Below, piece after piece: positions 44,116-53,200 of a stretch of DNA of 64,000 nucleotides. This DNA comes from Cupriavidus pauculus. Its GTDB lineage: Bacteria > Pseudomonadota > Gammaproteobacteria > Burkholderiales > Burkholderiaceae. Both the position numbers and the translations under genes were made by a program. The stretch covers positions 256,745-320,744 of the forward strand of contig NZ_PJRP01000007.1 in the NCBI RefSeq assembly GCF_002858765.1, in the 5' to 3' direction. The stretch's first letter is position 1. Each line of letters starts with the position of its first letter. Under the pieces are notes generated by a model, which was not told the DNA's origin, did not search any database, and saw nothing but the letters and a program-made list of their open reading frames with translations.

Positions 44116-44335
44116 CCAACACCGCCGGACTTCGCAGAACCCGTTCGGGTCAAGCCGGAGAGCCGCCATCGAAACCACTACCGGGCACGAGTTTTCCGCA
44201 GCTTGTCGTGCCAAGCGCGCACGTTCCTGTCCACGCATCACGCCCCTTTCACGTTAAGCGTCCGGCAGCGGAATTGCCGAGGTCACTGAAACATCCTCGG
44301 CGCCACTTGTACAGACCTGGAACCATTAAGAAAAC

Positions 44336-45346
44336 GTGAAGCAGAGCCTCTTTGCAGTCGCCGCAACATTTACCTTCGTCGCGGCCTGCGCCAGCATCGG
44401 TAGTGCTGGCGCAACCCCGACAACCATTGCTCCACACCTGCAACACGCACCGATCGTCGGGAGGAAATTGTCCCCCGCAACGCATACCGTGACCGCACTC
44501 ACGGCCACTTACCCCAGAACCGACCCCCGCCTCGATTTCTTCAATGCGCTCAACGCCCTGCGTGTCGCCATGGGAGTCGGCGCGTTGCGGCAAGACGCTG
44601 CCCTGGATGCTGCGGCCGAGAACCACCTGGAGTACATGAAGCTCAATGCGGTCCTAGGCCACACGGAAACCCCCGGCAATCCCGGTTTCACCAGCCCCGA
44701 CCCGTACCTGCAGGTACTCTCCGCGGGCGGCTCGCGTCAGCAATGGGTCGGGCAGAATGCTTACAACGGCGAGCTTTCCCGATGCCTGGCCTCGATGGCG
44801 AACTCGGTTTACCACTTGCAAGGGATTACGAGCAACCAGGAGACGGTCGGCATCGCCTTGCGTGACCATTACTGCGTCTTGAACTTTGCCGTGGTGACTG
44901 CAGCCGGAACCGGCGGTTACGGCCTCGCCCAATGGGGTGGCCAACAACTCCCTCCCGGCGCTGGCGCGCACTATCCGGCCGACAATGCCACGGTCTACGG
45001 CGTGTTTATTCCTGGCGACGAGACCCCCAATCCAGCGCCTGATCTGACCAGAGCCGGTCCCCCGATCATGTTCCGCGTCAACGTTGAGAAGCCATCTGAT
45101 GTACTGACGGTCTCCAACTTCATCCTGACGGGGCCAGGTGGCAGTCGCATACCGGCCCGCATCCTCGTGCCCGCGCAATCCAAGGCTGGTTCGCTTGCGT
45201 CGGCCATCGAGGACGGCGGCCTCTATCGAGGCGTGGTGTTCCTGCTCCCCACGCAGCCCATCGCTGCCGGCACCTATACGGCGACGTTCGCTGGCGCGCG
45301 AAACGGTGTAGCGATCAACAAGTCCTGGCGTTTTACGGCGTTCTGA
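44336..45346 (+). CDS. secreted CAP (SCP/PR-1-like) domain protein
   Basis: The 336-residue protein begins at a GTG with a signal peptide (QSLFAVAATFTFVAACASIG). Residues about 65-205 are a CAP domain: FFNALNALRVAMGVGALRQD, AAENHLEYMKLNAVLGHTE with the His typical of the family, QNAYNGELS and a Tyr-rich GYGLAQWGGQ end. The C-terminal 110 residues form a beta-sandwich (MFRVNVEKPSDVLTVSNFIL). CAP proteins are secreted and bind lipids, glycans or metal; the exact ligand is unknown. It stands alone after a decayed region; an ACGTG start without strong ribosome-binding site lowers certainty of the first residues. Confidence 0.85.
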   Translation: MKQSLFAVAATFTFVAACASIGSAGATPTTIAPHLQHAPIVGRKLSPATHTVTALTATYPRTDPRLDFFNALNALRVAMGVGALRQDAALDAAAENHLEYMKLNAVLGHTETPGNPGFTSPDPYLQVLSAGGSRQQWVGQNAYNGELSRCLASMANSVYHLQGITSNQETVGIALRDHYCVLNFAVVTAAGTGGYGLAQWGGQQLPPGAGAHYPADNATVYGVFIPGDETPNPAPDLTRAGPPIMFRVNVEKPSDVLTVSNFILTGPGGSRIPARILVPAQSKAGSLASAIEDGGLYRGVVFLLPTQPIAAGTYTATFAGARNGVAINKSWRFTAF

Positions 45347-45515
45347 TCGGCCTCGACGGGCTCCCCCAAGACGCCAAGGACTGGCCCTGTCTTCCTGGAG
45401 ACAATTCGGTTACGTCCTGCCTTTGCGGCACGGTCACGCGGCGGCGCTGATGTCCCATCCGGGAACGCCTACAGTTCCGCCGCTCGTCATGCCGTACGGG
45501 TCAGGCAACGACATA

Positions 45516-47765
45516 TCAGAATTTCCAGAAGAGGAATTGCCGATGCTGCCTTGCATGAGTTGTGCGAGGCGGCCTGACCTCGGGGCCAAGCCGTGCGTCC
45601 GGATCGATAACTCTCGCGCGCAGCGCCATATCGTAGAACGCGCCTACCATCGGTAGCGCACTATGCGCACCTTGGCCCCAGTAGTCGCCAAGCGTCACAC
45701 GTCCGTCGTCAAAGCCTACCCACGCACCCGCGACCAAATGTGGATGCATCAGGATGAACCAACTATCCGTGTTGTCCTGCGTAGTGCCGGTCTTGCCGGC
45801 CACATCAGCACGAATCCCAAAGCGTCGTCGGATATCTGCCCCAGTGCCTCGGCTGACGACGTCGCGCATGACATCAGCGAGCGTTTGCGCTGCGCCGGGG
45901 GCCAATGCCTGTTCCGGAGATGCGCTTGGAAAGTCGGCCAGCACCGTGCCATCGCGACGCTCAATGCGCGTGACCATACGCGGTTCCATGTAAGCACCGC
46001 GGTTTACAATCGTCCCATACGCCGAAACCATTTCCTTGAGCGTAACCGGGCTCGTACCTAGCGCGAGGGATGGCACCGCGTCGAGCGGGCTCTCACGCAC
46101 ACCCATGGCTCTCGCAAGGCGAGCGACCTTCTCCGGGCGCTCCCTTTGCATTAGCTGAGCCGTCACGCGGTTGCGCGAATATACGAGCGCGTCGCGCAGC
46201 GTCATCGGTCGGTTAGTCGCCGGCTCAGCATCTGTAGGCTGCCAGTTACCCTGCCCCTTCACCGGAATCGCGACGTTCTGGTCAACAATCGTGTCGCTCG
46301 GCCGTACGCCGTCTGCGAAGGCCGCGCCGTAAACGAATGGTTTGAACGTTGAACCCGGCTGACGCCGGGCCTGCTGCACGTGGTCAAATGGCACTTCACT
46401 GAAGTTTCGACTGCCCACCCATGCCTTGATATTGCCGTTGCGCGGGTCAATCGCGACAAAGCCCGCCTGGACCTGCGTCTTGCTCCGGCACAACGCGCGG
46501 ACGAACGTCTGGTCCGTTCCGAGCTGCCTGAGTGACGCCAGATCCGAATGGCCGGTATCCCGTGCGGCGCGGTACTCCGGCGTCTGTCGAATGAATGCCT
46601 GGAACAAGTCGCTTCCCGGCCTACACCCAGTGCGCTCGTTCCATACGCCGCTCGCAATCCATTGCAATTGCTTCGTCTGCCAGTCCAAGGCTTGCGTCGC
46701 CATCGCTTGCACGCGCGAATCAATGGTGGTGCGCACGACCAGACCGTCCGCATAAATGTTGTACCCGTTACGGTCAGCCCATGCGATCAGCCATTTGCGC
46801 AGTTGTGCGGAAAAATGCGGTGCGGCGCCCAGGGGCGCGGTCTGCATCTCGAAATCCACGCGCAGCGGTTGTCGTTTCAACCGGTTGAAAGCCTCTGGTT
46901 TGAGCGTCCCATACCTGTTCATTTGACCAAGTACGGTGTTCCGCCGCTGCAGAGCACGCTCCGGATTCAGGATCGGGTTGTAAGTGCTGTTTGCCTTGAG
47001 CATGCCAACGAGCGTGGCGCTCTCAAGCACATCGAGCTGGCCGGCCGATTTGCCAAAATAGGTGCGTGCGGCCATCTCCACGCCGAAAGCGTTGTACAGA
47101 AACGGCACCGTGTTCAGGTACGTCTCAAGGATCTGATCCTTGCTATACACCGCTTCGATCTTGAATGCGGTGATCGCTTCCTTCAGTTTGCGCGTGAGGG
47201 TCGGCGCACGCCCGATCCCGTCAGGGTACAGATTGCGCGCGAGTTGCTGGGTGATTGTCGATCCACCTTGCCGGTCGCCAGAGAAGGTATGCAGCGCGGC
47301 CGAAAGGATACGTCTCCAGTCGATGCCATGATGCGCGTAGAAGCGGCGGTCCTCCGTTGCGATCAGGGCATCGACCATATATGGCGAAATCTGCTTGAGC
47401 GACACCCACTCGCGATTGACCGGTTTGAATTCATCAAGCAGCTTGCCATCTGCGGAGACGATCAGGGCTGGCTGATCGACACGGGCCTTTCGGATGTCGC
47501 CGATACTCGGGGTAAAAGGCACAAGCGCAAGTATGTACAGCAGACAGATCGCTGGCACTGCGGCGAGTGTCAGGACGATGCCGCGTCGCGTTGGCTGTCG
47601 CAAGCGATGGAGCCCGCTCCGGAGAATGACTCCGGCTCGCGCGAAGATGATAGTGGCCAGTGGTTGGAGTTGCGCGAGCCACCGCGCGCAAGACTCACGA
47701 AACAACAATATGTAGCGGCGATTCACGGTGGCAGACGGCGGGCGAAAAGAGCGCGATCGTACCAA
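45516..47765 (-). CDS. class A penicillin-binding protein (PBP1A-like)
   Basis: The 749-residue bifunctional enzyme polymerises and crosslinks peptidoglycan. An N-terminal cytosolic segment and one membrane helix (about 62-85) precede the glycosyltransferase 51 domain (E138 in ATEDRRFYAHHG; GGSTITQQLARNLY at 167-180). The transpeptidase domain holds S472-T-F-K475, S530-R-N and K658-T-G-T-T. Length is slightly below that of housekeeping MrcA, and the C-terminus lacks long extensions, so it is probably an accessory class A enzyme. It sits alone, convergent with the CAP protein gene. Confidence 0.95.
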   Translation of the reverse strand: MVRSRSFRPPSATVNRRYILLFRESCARWLAQLQPLATIIFARAGVILRSGLHRLRQPTRRGIVLTLAAVPAICLLYILALVPFTPSIGDIRKARVDQPALIVSADGKLLDEFKPVNREWVSLKQISPYMVDALIATEDRRFYAHHGIDWRRILSAALHTFSGDRQGGSTITQQLARNLYPDGIGRAPTLTRKLKEAITAFKIEAVYSKDQILETYLNTVPFLYNAFGVEMAARTYFGKSAGQLDVLESATLVGMLKANSTYNPILNPERALQRRNTVLGQMNRYGTLKPEAFNRLKRQPLRVDFEMQTAPLGAAPHFSAQLRKWLIAWADRNGYNIYADGLVVRTTIDSRVQAMATQALDWQTKQLQWIASGVWNERTGCRPGSDLFQAFIRQTPEYRAARDTGHSDLASLRQLGTDQTFVRALCRSKTQVQAGFVAIDPRNGNIKAWVGSRNFSEVPFDHVQQARRQPGSTFKPFVYGAAFADGVRPSDTIVDQNVAIPVKGQGNWQPTDAEPATNRPMTLRDALVYSRNRVTAQLMQRERPEKVARLARAMGVRESPLDAVPSLALGTSPVTLKEMVSAYGTIVNRGAYMEPRMVTRIERRDGTVLADFPSASPEQALAPGAAQTLADVMRDVVSRGTGADIRRRFGIRADVAGKTGTTQDNTDSWFILMHPHLVAGAWVGFDDGRVTLGDYWGQGAHSALPMVGAFYDMALRARVIDPDARLGPEVRPPRTTHARQHRQFLFWKF

Positions 47766-47936
47766 AGCGCAACGTCGCTGGACTCGTCCAGGAGGGCTGC
47801 GGTGCGCAGCATTTACAGACGATTACATTTGTTTCACGCGGAGCCAGCCTCTGTTACGCGTTGGGCAACGAAAGGTTTTGTTACAGAGGCAGCGGAGGCA
47901 CGACTGTATCCTTGCCTTATTCAGTAGGAGGAAAGG

Positions 47937-48134
47937 ATGAAGATTTTGCTGCTCGTCATTGCCGCATGCACCGCATTGCTGAGCGGTTGCGTTGTTGCAC
48001 CGTACCCCTATGAGGAGTCGGGCGGTGGCCCAGGATGTCCGCCGGGACAAGCCAAGAAGGGTAACTGTCGAGTCGACCAGTACGGCAACGAGTCGTTCTG
48101 CCCGCCCGGCAAGGCGAAGAAGGGACAGTGTTAG
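47937..48134 (+). CDS. small Cys-rich lipoprotein
   Basis: The 65-residue product has a lipoprotein signal (ILLLVIAACTALLSGC) and a mature part with two C-P-P-G-[QK]-A-K-K-G-[NQ]-C units separated by RVDQYGNESF. Four cysteines in two repeats suggest disulphides or metal binding in the periplasm. AGGAGGAAAGG directly precedes the ATG, an unusually strong ribosome-binding site. It is divergent from the penicillin-binding protein gene. I recognise the C-P-P-G-x-A-K-K-G motif from small lipoproteins of Burkholderiales, without known function. Confidence 0.8.
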   Translation: MKILLLVIAACTALLSGCVVAPYPYEESGGGPGCPPGQAKKGNCRVDQYGNESFCPPGKAKKGQC

Positions 48135-48321
48135 GCGAGAGTCAACTACCCCGCCCTGAAGGGAGCCTGAAGACCGAGATTTCCCGCGCAAACTGATGAA
48201 CACTTTCCTCGCGGGGTCGGCGACATCTTCTATCATCATGACCGTGATTCGGGCCAAGCCTCGCCTGGATCAGATCAGACCTTGAGGCACCTTGAAACCA
48301 GCCGACTCACGGCCGGAATCG

Positions 48322-48482
48322 CTACGCGGTCGCCACCGAACCGCCAGTATTGTCCCCGCCCAGCACGAGCACACTGCCGTCATTGAGCCGTACCGCCGCA
48401 CTGCGGCCTCGCGCGTAGGTGGCACTGGTCGCCATCATCCATGTGTTGGTGGCAGGGTCGTAGAGCTCCGCCGACGACAGTG
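48322..48482 (-). pseudogene. kelch-repeat fragment
   Basis: The minus strand encodes SSAELYDPATNTWMMATSAT, then YARGRSAAVRLNDGSVLVLG, one kelch blade (AELYDPAT.TW, then a L-x-D-G-x-V-L-V-x-G-G). The frame runs back into unrelated sequence beyond 48482 and ends at 48322. A single blade cannot fold alone, so this is the tail of a lost kelch/galactose-oxidase-like gene. Confidence 0.6.
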
Positions 48483-48632
48483 GCGCTCTCGAATGCCCGG
48501 CACAGGGAATGCGCGGTACTCGGTTCCTGTTTTTGTTCCCAGAATCAGGGTGCTCAATAAACATCAGGTCGGGGCACATTTGCGCACGTAACCCTTTGCC
48601 GGCAAGAATCGTATTCGAACCATCGAAGCTTC

Positions 48633-49415
48633 CTACACGAAATCGGGTCTGTGCACCTTGGGCATATCGTCGTATGCCTTCAGAATGATTTCCATAGGGG
48701 TCAGCTTCGTATCCTGGAGCGAGTAGACGATCTTCAGCCACATCACCGCGCGAATCGTCTGCCCTCCTCCCAACCAGCGATCTGCCAGGTAACGCCGCAG
48801 GAGCCGCCGCCCCGCGTCGAACAGGTCGGACTCAGCTTGAACATACCCTCCTGTGTAGTGCATGCAAATTGCGTAACCAAAGTCTCGCGGAAGCAAGAGT
48901 TTGGAGAGCGACAGAGGCTGGCGTTTTCCAGTCCAATCCTCGTACAGGTCAATGGCACGCTCGAGCGATCCCGGAGACTGAAGGAATTGACAGGCCTGTG
49001 CCATATACTCGTCAAGGCCGAAGCTGATGATTTCCGACCGTGGCCAGGGACGATACTCATTCGTCCACCGCAGCGTTTCGAAGTGCCTCGCCGATTCCCA
49101 GTCGCCTTGACTTTCGCTTCCATCCAGCATCCATCTTCCGATTGCCCGCGCACCATGTAGTAGCGAAAGATAGGTGTTTTGGTCGGCGCCAGACTTCTCT
49201 CCGGAAGTAATGGCGTCAGTGATCCATTGAACTGCTCTCGAGAGAGTTTCGGAAAACTCCGACTGCAAGCCAAGCAGCCATGCGGAAATCACCCAATGCA
49301 AGCCGTCCGCGCCGGTATTACCCAAGGGAGGTCCTTCCCACATGCCTTCGCGATAGAAGGCGATCATGCCGGCGCTAAATCCGTTGGTTCGCAGTTGTTC
49401 AGGATTGAACAGCAT
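48633..49415 (-). CDS. unassigned helical protein downstream of the CDI immunity gene
   Basis: The 260-residue soluble protein is mostly helical, rich in Trp and Leu (GLHWVISAWLLGLQSEFSET, YLSLLHGARAIGRWMLDGSE, RAVMWLKIVYSLQD). No signal or membrane segment is present. I do not recognise a family. It is the last gene of the two-partner secretion array, 56 bases after the probable immunity gene, a spot where second or orphan immunity genes often lie; an immunity role is an inference. A lower-GC codon choice than the secretion genes supports acquisition as part of the toxin cassette. Confidence 0.7.
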   Translation of the reverse strand: MLFNPEQLRTNGFSAGMIAFYREGMWEGPPLGNTGADGLHWVISAWLLGLQSEFSETLSRAVQWITDAITSGEKSGADQNTYLSLLHGARAIGRWMLDGSESQGDWESARHFETLRWTNEYRPWPRSEIISFGLDEYMAQACQFLQSPGSLERAIDLYEDWTGKRQPLSLSKLLLPRDFGYAICMHYTGGYVQAESDLFDAGRRLLRRYLADRWLGGGQTIRAVMWLKIVYSLQDTKLTPMEIILKAYDDMPKVHRPDFV

Positions 49416-49471
49416 TACACCTCAACCACTGAATCCGGCGCCATTAATATAACTATGCGTCAAAACCTTGC

Positions 49472-50284
49472 TCACTCATCATCGAAGAGTTTGAACGCAG
49501 GCACTTTAAATATATCGCCATAAGGACTGCGCTCAAGCCGATCGTAGCCGCGTCCCGTTTCATAGAATGCGTCGGTTGCCAAGTGACGCTTGAACAGATT
49601 ACGACGATGCTGCATGCCAAGAGGATCCTCGATAACGTCTCGCAACTCTTTCGAAAGCTGAACGTAAACCATGTCATCAGCGATTTTTTCGACAATAGCG
49701 GCAGGGGCACTAAGCAATCGATCGATGCCAAATAAGGCGACGTACGCCGGCCCGAAGATCGTTCCCCAAAATACATCAGGAAGCCAATGGCGAAGCAAGT
49801 GCGTCACGATTCGGTACCGATCGCCAAACTGTGCTGATCCACTTTCGACTGCAAATTCGCGATGATAGTCAGGCAATGCATCCACAAAACCAAAGTCTGC
49901 CGAAGAGCGCCTGCACTCCTCCTTCATCCAGACCACAACTTCCTCTTGATTAATGTTTTTAATGTCAGTCGTAAAGCTTATATTTGCATGCGTATCCAGC
50001 AAGCCAGGCGTCTTACTCTTCCATCGCACAGAAAATGAACCTTCAGCTTTATTTCTGCCGATTTTTTTCCAAAAAACTGTTTCGCAAATTCCATTTTCCG
50101 GAATCAGAGAATCGAGATCATTTTCATCGAATGTCCGACTAAGCGGCTCCCACCAGCCCCAACGTTCAGGAACTAGGGATGGCAAGTGCTCGCAGTAGGT
50201 TTCGACTGCCCTCTTAAACTCTGCGGCTCGAAAAAGTGACTGAGGTGTTAGCACACATGCGCTAACGGGAAGGCTAAATTTCAT
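49472..50284 (-). CDS. cdiI: probable CDI immunity protein
   Basis: The 270-residue cytosolic protein starts 13 bases after the stop of the CdiA-like gene, the place of the immunity gene in CDI loci. It has a mixed alpha/beta pattern with ERWGWWEPLSRTFDENDLDS near residue 40 and FGDRYRIVTHLLRHWLPDVF near 150. No signal peptide is seen. I cannot place it in a named immunity family. Its local AT-rich composition, like the toxin tail's, contrasts with the GC-rich secretion genes, as expected for exchangeable toxin-immunity cassettes. Confidence in the gene is high and in the role moderate. Confidence 0.8.
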   Translation of the reverse strand: MKFSLPVSACVLTPQSLFRAAEFKRAVETYCEHLPSLVPERWGWWEPLSRTFDENDLDSLIPENGICETVFWKKIGRNKAEGSFSVRWKSKTPGLLDTHANISFTTDIKNINQEEVVVWMKEECRRSSADFGFVDALPDYHREFAVESGSAQFGDRYRIVTHLLRHWLPDVFWGTIFGPAYVALFGIDRLLSAPAAIVEKIADDMVYVQLSKELRDVIEDPLGMQHRRNLFKRHLATDAFYETGRGYDRLERSPYGDIFKVPAFKLFDDE

Positions 50285-50297
50285 ACTTATGCCTTAT

Positions 50298-53200
50298 TTA
50301 TTTTTGCACCCAAGGCGTGAAGCTCTTCGTGGTCGGATCAAATACCTTAATTGATCCTCCAGAATCCTGAATAAGCTCTCGTAGAGGTTGCGATATCGAT
50401 TTCGTGTTTGGACTTACAATCAATTGAATCGCATTCCCCGTCGCAAAGTAGCCCCGGAATTGGTTCGAATTTGACAGGTTTGCAACATCTTTCACCTCAA
50501 TGATTGTCGTGTTCCTGAACGCGTCCGGCACCACTGTGACGGGCGATCCGTTCGGAAGCGTAACAGTAATTCGATGCTTGTTCTCGGGAACGCCCAAGGC
50601 GGGTAGCGCTTCGTTCTGAAATTGAATTCCGCGCTGGAACGGCGTCTGTCCCGCTTCAACTACGCCGCTTAGCTGGTCAATACTGTCCTTAACCGCTGCT
50701 ATCACAGTCAAGCCAGCGCAGGGAGCACCCGCTGCGGCGCCACATCCAGGATTGTTTAAAATCGTAAGCCCTTGCGGGTTGCCGATCGGTGTACCTGTCA
50801 GAGTTGGCCCTTGCGGACCATTGTTCGGCGTTGCAATGACATTGCCGTTGCTATTCTGCTCCTCGAGTGGCGTGACATACGGATCACTTCCCTGCGGACC
50901 TTTGTTCGGCGTATTGATGGGGTCAAACGATATGACCGGGAAAGGCACCATAAGGATGCCAAGCGGGGTCGGAACGGGACGAATCACAACCGTGGCGTGA
51001 AGTGCGTTATTGACCGCCTCGTTCTGTGCTGCGCTGGCCCCCGCCAGAGGATTTCCTCCAATCAGCGCGGCGGCTCCGCCACCAAACGCCATTGCAATCG
51101 CTGCTATGGCAGCGTTATATGCATAGTTGTTGTAGCTGGTAACAACGGTCTCGGTACCGTTGCCGTTGTTGACAACATCTACGGTCTTTGTGCCGCTATA
51201 TAAGCCGTCTCGTACCAGCGGTGCAATGACTGCGGATGCGGCCGCGCCCATGGCTCCGCTGGCACAATCACCACCCACCGCACTCTGAGCCACACATCCC
51301 AACGCCGCATGGGCGGCAACGTTCTGCAGCGTTAGGGGATCGGTGGAATTGCCGATCGCGTTAGCACCCAGCGCGGCCGTTTGGGCCACCAGGTTATTCA
51401 GGAACGCCTGCCCAAAACTCCCCCCATTGAACGCCGTATTCACCCCGGCGTTGATCAAGCCGGTGCCGACCATGCCAATGGCCTGCTGATAGATGGTGCC
51501 CGTCGCGCCGTCCTTCACCGCCTGTAATACACCGCCGGCCGTATTGCTGCCGGCAAGGTTTGCCAGGGTGCTGGTTCCCTTGAGCGACTGCCCCCATTCA
51601 CTCACTCCAAAGCTACTACCGTCGAACGTAATGCCGTTGGTCAGGCCAGCAGTCACCGCACCAATCAGCCCCGCCTGGGCAATCATTCCAAAGTTCAGAC
51701 CCTGGCCGGAGACAACCTGACTGGCCAGACTGCCAGCCATGCTAGACAGCGCTGCCACTGCCATTGCCTGGCCAAGGGTCATGCTGGTCAAGGCCACGCT
51801 CATCGCGGCCGCAGCGGCCCCAGCCGTCACGATCGACGCCGCCACCGCCGCCACCATCGCCACAATCTGGCCGATGATGCCAAAACCCTTCTTCTCCTTG
51901 ATGAACTGCGTGTGGATGTCGTCGGCGACCGTGCCTTCGGTATAGTTCAGCCCCAGGCTCTCCTTGAGCTGGGCTACCAGCGCCGCGCTGGCGTCCGCGT
52001 CGACCGAGCCGTCAGCACGGGTCACCCGGAATGCGTCGTTGATGGCCCGGATGCTGTCGGCTTCGATGTCCATGTGCATCGCCGACAGGAAGCCGCCGGG
52101 CTGCACCACGGTGCCGGTCACTACGTTCCAGCCGCCTTGGGCCTTGTACGCGTTGGTGCCGATCGACACCACGTTCGGGCTCAGGTCGATGCTTTCCGCC
52201 TTGACCGTCAGCGTGTCGCGCGCGACGACCTGGCCGGTGTTGCGAAGCTGACCGTCGACGGTCAGCTTGATGTTCTCGCCGCTGATCGTGCCGCCCGTGG
52301 GCACCGCCAGAGCCTGTGCGTAGCCTTCAGGCAGATAGACCTGGGGCACGAGCGCGTTGACGCTCGGGCAAATCGTGCTTGCCAGCGTGCATCGGGGATC
52401 AGGAACCGCCTGCTCGACGTACCACAACATCGGCGCGTCCAGCGCCTTCACTTGGTCGACGCTCAGTGCGTGACCCAGCGCCAGGTTATGTTCCTTCGCG
52501 TAATCAGCCGCATTTTTGTAAAGCGCCAGTTTTTCCTGATCGGTCACCGACAGGTTGTTCTGGCTGTCCCACGACAGGCCGCTGATGAAGCTTTCCTGCC
52601 CGGTCTGCGCTAGCGCGGCCTGCTGCAGCTTCTGCGCTTCGGTATACGGGTCGTAGTAGAACGTCACGTTACCTGGACGCAGTTCCGGCGGTAGTTGCGC
52701 CAGCAGACTGTCCGGCGTCACACCGGCCAGCACGCCCGTGGCCGGGTTCGGATTGACGTACTGCGCGCGGTCGTTCGAAGTCGTCGGTGTGGTCAGCGGA
52801 GTACCGTCCGGCTTGGCATTGAAGTGCCAGTCGACGGCAGGCGGTGTCGTGGCCGTCGGTGCGGTCGGCGTGGCCACCACTACCGGCGTGAATTGCCACG
52901 GTTCGGTCGGATCCGGCGTGACTGTCGCCGTTGGCGGCAGCGATCCGGCGGGCACCGGCGCTGGGCCGAGCGGGATGACCTGCTGCGGCGGGGCGATCGG
53001 CGGCGTCGGCTGGTTCGGGCTGGTAATGCCGTTGACCATTGACGCGCCGGTCAGGTCGACTGTTTCGCCCAGCAAGTTGCCGGTGTTGACGATCTGCCCA
53101 CCGGAATTGACGGTTAGCGCATTACCCGCCTGGATGCCCGACGCGATGCTGCCCAGCACCGATCGGCCGCCCGTGTCGTGCCAGCGGTCGCCACCGCTGC

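Noticed and set aside
46548..47927. 459-codon open frame on the plus strand
   Set aside because: Antisense to the penicillin-binding protein; no ribosome-binding site or family motif.
48135..48180. CCCGCCCTGAAGGGAG hairpin resembling IS200/IS605 ends
   Set aside because: Short, imperfect and without any transposase or tnpB nearby.
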